DNA from: Treponema sp.
Lineage (GTDB): Bacteria > Spirochaetota > Spirochaetia > Treponematales > Treponemataceae
NCBI GenBank assembly: GCA_017534445.1
Contig: JAFXWC010000073.1
Span: forward strand, 1 to 62,028
Direction of reading: 5' to 3'
DNA length: 62,028 nucleotides
Shown: positions 17,052-25,875 of the stretch, piece after piece
Layout of the letters: each line of letters begins with the position of its first letter
Position numbering within the stretch: position 1 is the stretch's first letter
Made by a program: the position numbers and the translations under genes
The notes under the pieces: generated by a model
What the model was told of the DNA's origin: nothing
Databases searched by the model: none
What the model saw: only the letters and a program-made list of their open reading frames with translations

Positions 17052-17072
17052 GCATTTTGTGCTAGAATAAGA

Positions 17073-17105
17073 CCGCAGTGTTTTTCGCTGCGGTTTTATT
17101 TTTTT
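17073..17105 (+). terminator. Intrinsic terminator after the nitroreductase gene
   Basis: CCGCAG (17073-17078) pairs with CTGCGG (17088-17093), then TTTTATTTTTTT. It ends right at the ribosome site of the M16 gene. Confidence 0.85.
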
Positions 17106-17117
17106 ATGGAGTTTATG

Positions 17118-20000
17118 ATGAAAATCAAAAATGTAAAGTTAAAAATTTTTGCCCTTATTGCAAGCCTTGCAACGGCGGCAAGTTTTCTTTCCTGCAAGAA
17201 AGCGGCTCATTACAGCGAGCACACCCTAAGCAACGGACTTACGGTTTTCACTTCAGAAAATCATGCAGTTCCTTTGGTTTACATAGAGATTGCGGTAAAG
17301 GCAGGCGGCGTTACCCAGACAAAAGAAAACGCAGGACTCTTCCACCTTTACGAGCACATGATGTTCAAGGGAAATTCCCTCTACCCGGATGCGGCTTCTG
17401 TACAAAAAGCCCTAAGCGACATGGGCTGCACAAACTGGAACGGAACCACAGGCCTTAACTGCGTAAACTATTTTATCACAGTTCCATCAGACCAGCTGGA
17501 AACAGGCCTTGCATTCTGGAACGCGGCAATCAGAAGCCCCCTCATGAAAGAAGATGAACTGGAAAAAGAAAAGAAGGTTGTCCTTTCAGAAATTCAGGGT
17601 GGACTTGCCGAACCCGGAACAATATTCAGCAACTACCTTATCTCAAACCTCTTCCCGGATGAACCCTACCGCCTTTCCCCAAGCGGCTCTGCAGACGTTG
17701 TAAAAGACGCAAGCGTTTTGCAGCTGCGTGCCCTTCAGAACAAATACTACATCCCCAAAAACGCAGCCCTATTTGTTGGCGGAGACATAGAAGAAAAGGA
17801 AGCCCTAAAGCTAATAGAAAGAATCTGGGGCTCTTGGAGCAACAACGGAAACGAAGCCCCACTCCCCGGAAAGCAGCAGACAATGACCCCTTTTGCAAAC
17901 ACAAAATTTGCCGTCATGCCAAGCGACAGAATCTCGCCCCAAATTGCAGAAATAGAAATGCACTTCCGCGGAGCAGACACAGACTTTGCAAAAGAAGACA
18001 CCTACGCGCTCGACTACATGCTTAACCTTCTTGACGACCCGGACGGCATTTTCAAAAAGACAATAGCGGAAAACAAAGAGCTTTGCATTCCAGACCCCCA
18101 GTACATTTCTTCTGGCTACGGAACCTCCCGCGCAGACAGCCTTATCTCTTTTTCCGCAACAGTTCTTGAACCAGAAAAAGACCTGCCCGCACGCGCAAAA
18201 CTCTTTATGAACCAAGTCTTGGACAAGGCAATTCCTGCTTTTCTGGATGATGAATCCCTTTTCACAAGCCTTAAGAGAATGAATGTGGAAAAGTCTTTGG
18301 CAAACGACGACCTTTGGGCCGCACAGACTGCCACAGGCCTTTTGCAGCAGATACGCTTCTGGTGGACAGTCACGGATTCAGCCTACTACAAAAGCTACAA
18401 CAAAAAAGTCTCCTATACAAAAAAAGAAGACGTTCAAGCCGTAATCCAAAAATACATTAAGGATAAAAATCCCCTGGTTACAATTCTTGTAAACCCTGAT
18501 GTATATGAAAAAACAAAGGACAAATTTGAGGCCGCAGGTTTTGAAACGGTAACTTCACAGAACGCATTCTGGTGGAACAACCCCAAATACAACCCTGATG
18601 CAACCGTAATTGCAAAGGAAGAAAAAGATGCGGAAGAAAACTTCAAGCCAGACATGCAAATCTACAGCCCCCAGAACAAACAGGATGCAAACTACAACAT
18701 TCAGGATGAACTTGAAGTAAAACAGCTTACGCTAAAGAACGGCATACCCGTTTACTTTAAGAAGCAGGACTCTTCGCAAATCAATTCGGTTACCATTGCG
18801 GTACGCGGTGGAATTGCCCGCCTTACACCAGAGACATCCGGTTTGGAAGATTCGCTCTTTACCATGATGGCTTCCTCTTCAAAGAAATATGACTATGCCG
18901 CCCACAACACCCTGTCTTTTGAGACCGACTCTTCAATCTATTCATCAAGCACAAGACTTGGCAGCATGATAACCCTTACCGCCATAGATGAATACCTCTT
19001 CGAAGCCCTGCCTTACCTAACAGACGGCTTCCTCCACCCCTCATACGAAGAACTGGTCTACCAGAATCTAACCACTTCGCTAAGGCAGAAAATCCAGTCC
19101 ATGCTAAATTCACCAGAATCAATCATGGGCTACGAAGCAAGCAAGGTTTTCTACAAGGGCCACCCCTACGAAACAAAGTCAAGCGTAAGGCCAGAGTCTT
19201 TTGAAAACATAACGATAGCCAACATGAAAAAGCTTCACAAGGAACTCATGGCCCCAGAAAACATTTTTGTAGTGGCAGTCGGAAACGTAAACTCAAGCAA
19301 GCTGGTCTCCGAGCTGAACAAAACTCTTGGACAGCTAAAAGCAACAGGCGGCAAGGTCTACAAAATTCCACACGTAAATCCTGTTTCCATAAGCGGCGAA
19401 CCTGTAGTACTTACCCACCCAAGCGCGGCTGGCACAGGCTACGTTTCCCGCTTCTTTGCAACGCCTTCAATCACAAGCCCAGACTACCCGTCGGCTCTGC
19501 TTGCTGCATCCATGTATTCAACGGTAATGTTCAATGTTGTGCGCGAACACCATGGTGTCTGCTACACACCCGGAAGCTACTGCGGAAGCGGCTTTGCCCC
19601 AATCGGCGAAGAATACCTCTTTAAGCTTTCAAACCCAGAAGGCTTTGTTTCCGCAATGGAAGAAGCAAGGAACTACATGCTAAAAGGCCAGCTAATAGAA
19701 TCCCTTGATGATGATGGAAACTACGTCTTTAGCAAAATAAGCGACAGGCTGCAGAGCTACAAGAACAAGTACATAAATTCAACATACGGTTCTTCAGCAA
19801 CCACAGGAAACATAGCTTCCACAATCGTCACCAACTTGCTCACCTACGACGACATCTTCCACGACCGCAAGACAGACGCAGAAGTTATGAATGTTAGCGA
19901 AGAAGACATAATCCGTGTGTTCAAGAAATACTGGGTTGACGAATCAAGCCAGTGGTGGCTTATGGTTGGCCCGGACATGAAGGACAGGATAAAATTCTAG
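17118..20000 (+). CDS. M16-family zinc metallopeptidase, lipoprotein
   Basis: 960 residues from ATG 17118 (GGAG 6 nt upstream; ATGs at 17106 and 17115 are also possible). A lipoprotein signal ends ASFLSC with Cys26. The N-terminal M16 unit has the inverted zinc motif HLYEH (residues 76-80) and the downstream glutamate in VVLSEIQGG. A second M16-like half (about 545-930) lacks HxxEH, as usual for the inactive partner. One chain thus forms the whole clam-shell, like pitrilysin-type enzymes. It is anchored on the periplasmic face or the surface and probably degrades peptides. Its stop shares a CTAG with the converging PanE-like gene. Confidence 0.9.
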   Translation: MKIKNVKLKIFALIASLATAASFLSCKKAAHYSEHTLSNGLTVFTSENHAVPLVYIEIAVKAGGVTQTKENAGLFHLYEHMMFKGNSLYPDAASVQKALSDMGCTNWNGTTGLNCVNYFITVPSDQLETGLAFWNAAIRSPLMKEDELEKEKKVVLSEIQGGLAEPGTIFSNYLISNLFPDEPYRLSPSGSADVVKDASVLQLRALQNKYYIPKNAALFVGGDIEEKEALKLIERIWGSWSNNGNEAPLPGKQQTMTPFANTKFAVMPSDRISPQIAEIEMHFRGADTDFAKEDTYALDYMLNLLDDPDGIFKKTIAENKELCIPDPQYISSGYGTSRADSLISFSATVLEPEKDLPARAKLFMNQVLDKAIPAFLDDESLFTSLKRMNVEKSLANDDLWAAQTATGLLQQIRFWWTVTDSAYYKSYNKKVSYTKKEDVQAVIQKYIKDKNPLVTILVNPDVYEKTKDKFEAAGFETVTSQNAFWWNNPKYNPDATVIAKEEKDAEENFKPDMQIYSPQNKQDANYNIQDELEVKQLTLKNGIPVYFKKQDSSQINSVTIAVRGGIARLTPETSGLEDSLFTMMASSSKKYDYAAHNTLSFETDSSIYSSSTRLGSMITLTAIDEYLFEALPYLTDGFLHPSYEELVYQNLTTSLRQKIQSMLNSPESIMGYEASKVFYKGHPYETKSSVRPESFENITIANMKKLHKELMAPENIFVVAVGNVNSSKLVSELNKTLGQLKATGGKVYKIPHVNPVSISGEPVVLTHPSAAGTGYVSRFFATPSITSPDYPSALLAASMYSTVMFNVVREHHGVCYTPGSYCGSGFAPIGEEYLFKLSNPEGFVSAMEEARNYMLKGQLIESLDDDGNYVFSKISDRLQSYKNKYINSTYGSSATTGNIASTIVTNLLTYDDIFHDRKTDAEVMNVSEEDIIRVFKKYWVDESSQWWLMVGPDMKDRIKF

Positions 20001-20998
20001 TTCATTAAAACCCTTGCAGACTTTTCCTCTTGCAAATATTCAAACAAGCCTTTCCTTAAGCGGGAAATGTTTGGGCAAGAGGATTTGCTGTAGTCAATGA
20101 ATGCGTCAAACTCGCACTGCAAAAGATACATTTCCCTTAGGCAGCCGGAATAATGGCGGGCAAGGGTGTATTCAGCGCACTGTGTATTCAGGAAAACAGA
20201 ACATATCTTTTTTAACACGGCACGCGGGAGCTTTGTCCAAGTCATAAAGGCAGGCTCCGGTTGAATGCCGTATTTTTTTAAAACAGCAAAACCTTCACGC
20301 ACGGAATCAATCATGCAGGAAATAAGGTCTGGCTTTGCGGCAAGCTCATAATTGTCTCCGTTACAGCAAAACAAGGCATTAGCGGCAGAAGAAGAAATAA
20401 CGGCATGGGTCTTTAGCCAGGCATCTGCATTGCGGGCAAAAGTCGCATCAAAACCGCAGCCACGCAAAAGCTCCAAAAGCTTTTTTACCCGCTCCGTCTT
20501 TTTATCGGAAAACTCCCCGGCAACGGTAGGACGGAACATTTTCTGGGCGTAGTTTCCCATAAGATAATTAATGCCCTCGTCAGTTTCGTAACCGCCGGCA
20601 GAAATAGAGCAGAACATCATGCGGTCAATGCCAAGCAGCTTTTCCACATCGTAAAAGCCCATGGCGGTATTTATCATAAAAACAATGTTGGTATTTTGAA
20701 CAGAAACCAAATCAGAAAGCAGGGAATCAACCCGAAGCCTTTCAACCGCAACCACAACAAAATCGTATTGGTCCAAGTTTCCAGCGTCATCAAGAACTTC
20801 CACATAGGCCGTCTCCGTCCAACCAGAATTTGCATTAATCAGCGTAATTCCGCAGTCGCTTATCCACTTGGCTTTTTTCCCGCTCTCGCAAATTGTTACG
20901 GCTATACCCTGCTCGGAAAGTTTGCAGGCAAGTATCTGGCTTTCTACATTTGTGCCGTAGATTAAAAACTTCAGCGAAGCCTTATTTTCACCGCTCAT
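19997..20998 (-). CDS. PanE/ApbA-like ketopantoate reductase-family protein
   Basis: 333 residues. The Rossmann start reads FLIYGTNVESQILACKLSEQG; the usual GxGxxG is replaced by GTNVES, so NADPH binding may be altered. The C-terminal helical domain has the family's pattern (AWLKTHAVISSSAANALF, with the Lys of the catalytic region). 2-dehydropantoate reductase is possible, but no other pantothenate gene is near and the glycine motif is poor, so I keep it at family level. Promoter TTGAGG-17-TAGAAT lies about 35 bp before the ATG. It converges on the M16 gene with a 4-nt overlap. Confidence 0.7.
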   Translation of the reverse strand: MSGENKASLKFLIYGTNVESQILACKLSEQGIAVTICESGKKAKWISDCGITLINANSGWTETAYVEVLDDAGNLDQYDFVVVAVERLRVDSLLSDLVSVQNTNIVFMINTAMGFYDVEKLLGIDRMMFCSISAGGYETDEGINYLMGNYAQKMFRPTVAGEFSDKKTERVKKLLELLRGCGFDATFARNADAWLKTHAVISSSAANALFCCNGDNYELAAKPDLISCMIDSVREGFAVLKKYGIQPEPAFMTWTKLPRAVLKKICSVFLNTQCAEYTLARHYSGCLREMYLLQCEFDAFIDYSKSSCPNISRLRKGLFEYLQEEKSARVLMN

Positions 20999-21097
20999 CG
21001 TTCACCGCCACTTTTTTTATACCCTCATTCTAACAAATAATATTTTCTTCCTCAATATAAATATAGACTCTATATAGATTTTTATCTTACATCCCGC

Positions 21098-21103
21098 TAT
21101 AAT
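21098..21103 (+). promoter_or_regulatory. -10 box of the YczE-like gene, leaderless geometry
   Basis: A perfect TATAAT ends 8 nt before the ATG at 21112. The -35 region is weak. Confidence 0.45.
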
Positions 21104-21111
21104 CTCTTTCC

Positions 21112-21813
21112 ATGAAGAACAACCTCAAAGAATTCAGCTTTAAAAAAATGATATTCCAACCGCAGTTTGCAAAAAAATTCTGCTGCATGTTTTTTGGAAT
21201 TCTTTTTATGGGATTTTTCCTATCCTTCCTGATTAAGATAAACTGGGGAACAGACCCGGCCTCTTTCCATAACAAAACCATTTCGCTGGCACTTGGATGG
21301 ACCTTTGGCAATTGGCAGCTTCTTTACAACACAGTCTGCTTTGTAATAGTTCTACTTATTAACTGCAAGCTAATAGGCCTTGGCACATTTTTTAACTGGG
21401 TGCTAATCGGTTATACCGCAGACTTTTTCTGCTGGCTTTGGGACAGAACAATTCCTGCCGCAATCTTTTCCACAAACGAATACCTTGCGATAAAGCTTAC
21501 AATTTTTGTGCTTGCTCTTTTGCTCTTCGTAATAAGCGCAGCCTTCTACATGAACGCCCAGCTTGGACTTTCCCCTTATGATGCCCTTGCAAGAATTTTC
21601 TCTGAAGCTACGGAAAAGCACATGCCCCACTTTGCATCAAGAATCATTTACGACATGACAATCGTTGCAATTGGAGCAACGGTCGGCATTATATTTGGAG
21701 TTCCAATAAAAACAGCCCTGCCAGGCTCAATTGCAGTTGGACTTTTACTTGGCCCCGCAATTCAGCTGGTAGGAACTTTTGTAAACAAGCATATTTTAAA
21801 AATAGAGTCTTAA
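21112..21813 (+). CDS. YczE/YyaS/YitT-family integral membrane protein
   Basis: 233 residues with about five or six transmembrane helices. The segment AFYMNAQLGLSPYDALARIF near residue 145 and the glycine-rich last helix match the YczE/YitT group, whose function is not settled. Perhaps it moves a small metabolite. The end overlaps the glnN stop by 4 nt (TTAA shared by both stops). The mRNA looks leaderless. Confidence 0.75.
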   Translation: MKNNLKEFSFKKMIFQPQFAKKFCCMFFGILFMGFFLSFLIKINWGTDPASFHNKTISLALGWTFGNWQLLYNTVCFVIVLLINCKLIGLGTFFNWVLIGYTADFFCWLWDRTIPAAIFSTNEYLAIKLTIFVLALLLFVISAAFYMNAQLGLSPYDALARIFSEATEKHMPHFASRIIYDMTIVAIGATVGIIFGVPIKTALPGSIAVGLLLGPAIQLVGTFVNKHILKIES

Positions 21814-23903
21814 ATCCTAAAAAGCAGGTCTTCATAGCTAGGATAAGGCTTGCAAGATTCTGACAGGAGTGGCTCTATCTCGTCGGCAACGGCACGCGCT
21901 TTTGCCATAGCAGGAATAACTTCATCCGCGTAGGCTCTGGCCTGTGCCATAAAATCCTCGTTCTGCTTTGCCCTGGCATGGCAGCTGCTCAAGTCCGCTT
22001 CCTTTTCCGCAAGCTCGTTCACAAGCGCATCCAATTTTTCCAAAAGCTTTTCCTGAGCAAAAGCCCTTGCCCCTGGAACAAGAGCCTTAAGGTTTATGGC
22101 CGCACTGCTAACTTCGTTGATGTACCTGAATGCGCAAGGCAAAATGTCCTTGTTTATCATCTCAAGCATAGTCTCAACTTCTATGTTCAGAACCTTGCAG
22201 TATTTTTCAAGCTTTATGTCGTAGTGGCTCTTCATCTCAACATCAGTGTAAACGCCAAGGTCGGTAAAGAGCTTGATGTTCTTTTTGTCAAGATAATGTG
22301 CCACCGCATCGGGAAGGGTGCGCAGGTTCAAGAGGCCGCGCTTTTCCGCTTCTTTTACCCAGCTTGCATCGTAGCCGTTACCGTTAAAGAGGATTCTCCA
22401 GTGGGCAGTAATCTCCCTCTTTATAAGGGCCTGCAATGCACTGTTAAAGTCGGACGCTTTTTCAAGTTCATCTGCAAACTGGCCAAGGGTAAAGGCAACA
22501 ATGCTGTCCAAAGTTGTATTTGGGCCTGCAATGCTAAGGCTTGAACCCACGGAGCGGAATTCAAACTTGTTTCCGGTAAAGGCAAAGGGGCTTGTCCTGT
22601 TGCGGTCAGTTGAATCCTTTGGAATCTGCGGAAGAACGTCAACGCCAATTGTCATCTTAAGGTTTGCCTTGTTGTCGTAAGGCTTGCCGTCTTTAATGGA
22701 CTCAAGAACCGCATAAAGTTCATCGCCAAGATAGACGCTAATTATTGCAGGCGGTGCCTCGTGCGCTCCAAGGCGGTGGTCGTTACCGGCAGATGCAACA
22801 CTAATGCGGAGCAAATCCTGGTTTTCGTCCACAGCCTTAATGATTGCCGTAAGGAACAAAAGGAACTGGGCATTCTTTTCCGGAGTTGCGCCCGGTTCAA
22901 GAAGATTCTCCCCCTCATTCGTGCTCATTGACCAGTTGTTGTGCTTTCCGCTACCGTTTACACCTTCAAAAGGCTTCTCGTGCAAAAGGCATACAAGTCC
23001 GTGGCGGCGGGCAACCTTCTTCATCACTTCCATGGTAAGCTGGTTCTGGTCAGTAGAAAGATTTGTCGTAGTAAAAATTGGAGCCATCTCGTGCTGGGCA
23101 GGAGCAGCCTCGTTGTGTTCAGTCTTGCTAAGAATTCCGTACTTCCACAGGGTATCATTCAGGTCTTCCATGTACTTTACGATGATTGGCTTTAGCGCCG
23201 CAAAGTACTGGTCGTCCATCTCCTGACCCTTTGGCGGCTTTGAACCAAAGAGAGTGCGCCCGGTCATACGAAGGTCCTTGCGCTGCTCATAAAGCTTTTC
23301 GTTCACAAGAAAATATTCCTGCTCTGCGCCAACCGTCGTTACAATGTGATTCACAGTCTTGTTGCCAAAAAGGCGAAGAATGCGGAGGGTCTGCTTGTTC
23401 AAAGCTTCCATTGAACGCAGCAAAGGCGTCTTTTTGTCCAGGGCCTCCCCCGTGTAAGAGCAGAATGCCGTTGGAATGCAAAGCGTATGTTCCTTAATAA
23501 AGGGATAGGCAGTAGGATCCCAAACCGTGTAACCGCGGGCTTCAAAAGTTGCGCGGCGGCCACCAGACGGAAAAGAAGAAGCGTCCGGTTCACCCTTAAC
23601 AAGCTCCTTTCCGCTAAAAGTCATTATTACAGTTCCGTCATCCTGCGGCGTAATAAAAGAATCATGCTTTTCCGCAGTTATACCGTTAAGCGGCTGGAAC
23701 CAGTGGGTAAAGTGGGTTGCACCTTTTTCTATGGCCCATTCCTTCATTGCGTGGGCAACCTGGTTTGCAACGTCAAGCTGGAGCGGTTCCCCGTTGTCCA
23801 GCGTCTTCTTTAGCGCCTTAAATGTTTCCTTAGAAAGACGTGCTTGCATTGCCTTCTGGTTGAATACCATGCTTCCAAAAAGTTCTGGAACGTTAGTTGC
23901 CAT
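21810..23903 (-). CDS. glnN: Glutamine synthetase type III
   Basis: 697 residues, the size of GSIII and far longer than GSI. Makes glutamine from glutamate, ammonia and ATP. GSIII hallmarks are the N-terminal FGSMVFN and THWFQPLNG, TVGAEQEYFLV with metal-binding glutamates, NEAAPAQHEMAPIF, GVNGSGKHNNWS and DRNRTSPFAFTGNKFEFR near the active site, plus a long helical C-terminal part. GGGGGA lies before the ATG. The 100-nt leader holds a long hairpin followed by a T-run, so expression is probably set by termination/antitermination rather than by a nearby regulator gene. Confidence 0.96.
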   Translation of the reverse strand: MATNVPELFGSMVFNQKAMQARLSKETFKALKKTLDNGEPLQLDVANQVAHAMKEWAIEKGATHFTHWFQPLNGITAEKHDSFITPQDDGTVIMTFSGKELVKGEPDASSFPSGGRRATFEARGYTVWDPTAYPFIKEHTLCIPTAFCSYTGEALDKKTPLLRSMEALNKQTLRILRLFGNKTVNHIVTTVGAEQEYFLVNEKLYEQRKDLRMTGRTLFGSKPPKGQEMDDQYFAALKPIIVKYMEDLNDTLWKYGILSKTEHNEAAPAQHEMAPIFTTTNLSTDQNQLTMEVMKKVARRHGLVCLLHEKPFEGVNGSGKHNNWSMSTNEGENLLEPGATPEKNAQFLLFLTAIIKAVDENQDLLRISVASAGNDHRLGAHEAPPAIISVYLGDELYAVLESIKDGKPYDNKANLKMTIGVDVLPQIPKDSTDRNRTSPFAFTGNKFEFRSVGSSLSIAGPNTTLDSIVAFTLGQFADELEKASDFNSALQALIKREITAHWRILFNGNGYDASWVKEAEKRGLLNLRTLPDAVAHYLDKKNIKLFTDLGVYTDVEMKSHYDIKLEKYCKVLNIEVETMLEMINKDILPCAFRYINEVSSAAINLKALVPGARAFAQEKLLEKLDALVNELAEKEADLSSCHARAKQNEDFMAQARAYADEVIPAMAKARAVADEIEPLLSESCKPYPSYEDLLFRI

Positions 23904-23930
23904 ATTTTCCCCCGTACAATTTTACTAACA

Positions 23931-23998
23931 AAAAAAGCGATATGAATAACAACTCGCTGGCACTCTCTGCACCCGGCAAGAATTATTAGTCACATCGC
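23931..23998 (-). promoter_or_regulatory. Leader hairpin plus T-run (attenuator-like) of glnN
   Basis: On the minus strand GCGATGTGA (23998-23990) pairs along 9 bp with TCATATCGC (23945-23937). Inside it UAAUAA pairs with UUGUUA, and CUUGC with GCGAG, giving one long hairpin. It is directly followed by six to seven T (23931-23936) and then, 27 nt on, by the glnN ATG. The glnN promoter is upstream, so this terminator lies in the leader. Confidence 0.7.
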
Positions 23999-24019
23999 CT
24001 CTCATATAATTATCTATAC

Positions 24020-24046
24020 ACTATAGTTTTTTACGCTTTTTGTCAA
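24020..24046 (-). promoter_or_regulatory. Probable glnN promoter
   Basis: Perfect TTGACA (plus-strand TGTCAA 24041-24046) and TATAGT (24020-24025) with a 15-nt spacer; other AT-rich -10 choices lie a few bases downstream. Confidence 0.5.
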
Positions 24047-24117
24047 GGCAATAAAATCCAATCCTCAGCCCCAAAGTCTTTTCCATTCTCTTCTGGCGGT
24101 TCCCTGCCATTCGGCAG

Positions 24118-24195
24118 GTCGGGCTTTCCGGGGTTCCGGGGGGCCCTACCCCCTCCATTGCTATCGCAACGGCTTCGCCGCCCCTACAATCCCTA
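24118..24195. repeat. GC-rich intergenic repeat, family A
   Basis: GGGCTTTCCGGGGTTCC, GGGGGGCCCTACCCCCTCC, then ATTGCTATCGCAACGGCTTCGCC-type palindrome and CCCCTACAATCCCT. Nearly identical in order to 10715-10800. A hairpin ATGCCGAA-CTCG-TTTCGGCAT follows at about 24255. Confidence 0.85.
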
Positions 24196-24316
24196 ACCGG
24201 TTGTCTGCATAAAAGGCGTTTCCGCAAAGGAAAGACACTTAATCTCCAACAGTCATGCCGAACTCGTTTCGGCATCTGTAGATGTGATTTTGTAAATCAA
24301 GCTATAGCTAACAGAA

Positions 24317-24900
24317 CTAAAAATCTTTCTTCAGCCTGTCATAAAGAACAGTTTCTATTCCTGTTGATTTTTGAATCTTCTTTTTATAAAGTAATGTCCA
24401 GTTTGTCTGTCCGATTGAATAATCCTTATCAGTTTGAGGAAAGAAGGAGCGGCAGAAATACTTTCCAGTTGATTTATCCTGTGAAAGAAAGGTGAATACA
24501 TTGCGAGATTTCACTTCATTTTTCATAAGGAATTCCGCCTGAATTGCAGAAAATATCTCTAAATGAGGATTATATTTGAATACGGTTTTATTATCATCAA
24601 GAATCTGTTCAAGATATATAAGATAATCTATTCTTTCTTTGATTTCATAGTAACACCTTGAAGAACTTATCTGATTTATCGTTATAATATTACTTAATAT
24701 CTTCTGAAGCAAGATTGCCCTGTCACCAAATAAAATCTTTGTTCTATCTGTCAAATAATGTAAGCCAGCTAAATGAAAAAAGTTATTCTCGTTGAATGTA
24801 ATAGATATTGGAATAATTTTATTTTTCTACCAAGAACAAGCTGATATTCTATATCCAATAAATTTGTAAAAGCCCTTGCGGCTTCTAAAATATCTGACAT
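24317..24900 (-). pseudogene. PBECR4-like (phage/toxin nuclease-fold) gene, frameshifted in an A5 run
   Basis: Two minus frames make one protein. ATG 24900 (GGGAGAG upstream) reads MSDILEAARAFTNLL...LVLGRK and stops at 24769. The other frame continues with NKIIPISITF, NNFFHLAGLHYLTD, then LFGDRAILLQKIL down to 24317. Adding one A to the five A at 24822-24826 joins them into about 194 residues (584+1 nt divides by three). The phrase FHLAGLHYLTD is what I associate with PBECR4 domains, a branch of the barnase/EndoU/colicin E5-D/RelE fold. It could be a toxin or host-interaction nuclease. The shift could be real, slippage-controlled, or an assembly error. Confidence 0.6.
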
Positions 24901-24910
24901 CGTCTCTCCC

Positions 24911-24945
24911 AAAAAGAAAAAGCTCCGCGCCAATCGCAGAGCTTT
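24911..24945 (-). terminator. Terminator-like hairpin directly before the PBECR4 ribosome site
   Basis: AAAGCTC-T-GCG pairs with CGC-G-GAGCTTT around a 5-nt loop, then TTCTTTTT. It ends one base before GGGAGAG. It lies in the 210-nt leader running from the promoter at 25120-25146. Confidence 0.7.
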
Positions 24946-25061
24946 CCATCTTTCCATTTTCTTTCGGTCATAAAACCTACATTCAGCTGCTGGCTTGCTT
25001 GGAGAACCATCAAAGACTATGCAAAGCACCGCCCGCCGAATCCGACACTTTGCTTTAAAAC

Positions 25062-25108
25062 GCCTAACAGACACTTAAGTTGCCTGCCGCCTTGATTGGC
25101 AAGGACTT
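25062..25108 (-). other. attC-like half-site in the PBECR4 leader
   Basis: On the minus strand an imperfect inverted repeat (AAGTCCTTGCC, 6-nt loop, GGCGGCAGGCAACTT) is followed by TAAGTGTCT and GTTAGGC. GTTAGGC fits the right-hand core of integron attC sites, but I cannot find the matching left core RYYYAAC. No integrase gene is in the window. Confidence 0.2.
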
Positions 25109-25119
25109 ATCATCTATAA

Positions 25120-25146
25120 ATTATAGTATAATCCTCTGGCTGTCAA
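25120..25146 (-). promoter_or_regulatory. Probable promoter of the PBECR4-like gene
   Basis: Perfect TTGACA and perfect TATAAT with a 15-nt spacer. The predicted start near 25112 gives a leader of about 210 nt. Confidence 0.5.
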
Positions 25147-25194
25147 GAGATTTGTTCTGCGGTAGGAAGAGCAAAAAGCCAGTACCTTTTTCTT

Positions 25195-25830
25195 TCAGTC
25201 ATCAGGAAAAGCCTTCCGCTTTCTGAACAGAGTCAAAAATTTTGAAAGTCCCCTGTCCAAGCAAAATGGCTTTTCATACTTCCATTCAAGGTCGAGTTTG
25301 CTCAAGAAATTCTTTTCAAAACTTTCCTTGATTGGAATTTCTTGTTTTGTTGGCTCTACATCGTTAAAGGAAAACCACTTGCAATTTTTTTTAGGGCGTA
25401 TCTGATCTTCAACAAGTTCATACGCAAAAGAATAGCCGTCAAGCCTAATAACTATTTTCCCAGTTGTGAATTGTGGAATAAAAAAATGAACGGCAGCGTT
25501 CACGTCATACAGATAAACAGTTGCATCAACAGACAGGGGAAAATAATACCAATCATCTTTTATTATCCCCTCCCTTGTCATCCATTCCTTTGCACCATCA
25601 CTCAGTTTATACGGTTCATCCATTTTCAGGCTTAGTTTATATCCATCACCATCCAACACATAAACATGAAACTCAGGATTTTCATAAACAGCATCCCAAA
25701 CAATTTTATTTATCTCTTCAAGCGTCTTATTCTTAATCTTATAATCCACAGGCCATGGATAATCGTAAGCATACAAGCGGCAAAAACTTAACACAAACAA
25801 AACAACAATCAGGTTTTTAGCATTTCTCAT
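25195..25830 (-). CDS. Exported protein of the accessory cluster, unknown function
   Basis: 211 residues with a signal peptide (1-20, ending CRLYA). The mature part is rich in aromatic and charged residues (DYPWPVDYKI, WYYFPLSV), with no family I know. AT-rich codon use matches its neighbours in the cluster rather than the flanking housekeeping genes. It follows the double-CXXCG gene by 45 bp on the same strand. A periplasmic partner of the cluster is possible. Confidence 0.65.
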   Translation of the reverse strand: MRNAKNLIVVLFVLSFCRLYAYDYPWPVDYKIKNKTLEEINKIVWDAVYENPEFHVYVLDGDGYKLSLKMDEPYKLSDGAKEWMTREGIIKDDWYYFPLSVDATVYLYDVNAAVHFFIPQFTTGKIVIRLDGYSFAYELVEDQIRPKKNCKWFSFNDVEPTKQEIPIKESFEKNFLSKLDLEWKYEKPFCLDRGLSKFLTLFRKRKAFPDD

Positions 25831-25875
25831 TATTCTCTCCCCTTCTGATAACTGCCAACATGATAGAAAAAAGCA

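Noticed and set aside
17638..18215. Several overlapping frames inside the M16 gene
   Set aside because: Shadows of a strongly supported gene.
23931..24046. T-box or known glutamine riboswitch upstream of glnN
   Set aside because: No T-box sequence (TGGNACC) and no resemblance I can support to known glutamine-binding RNAs; kept as an undefined attenuator.
24041..24300. GTTAGGG/GTTAGCT strings as a second attC for a cassette
   Set aside because: They do not fit GTTRRRY with a paired left core.
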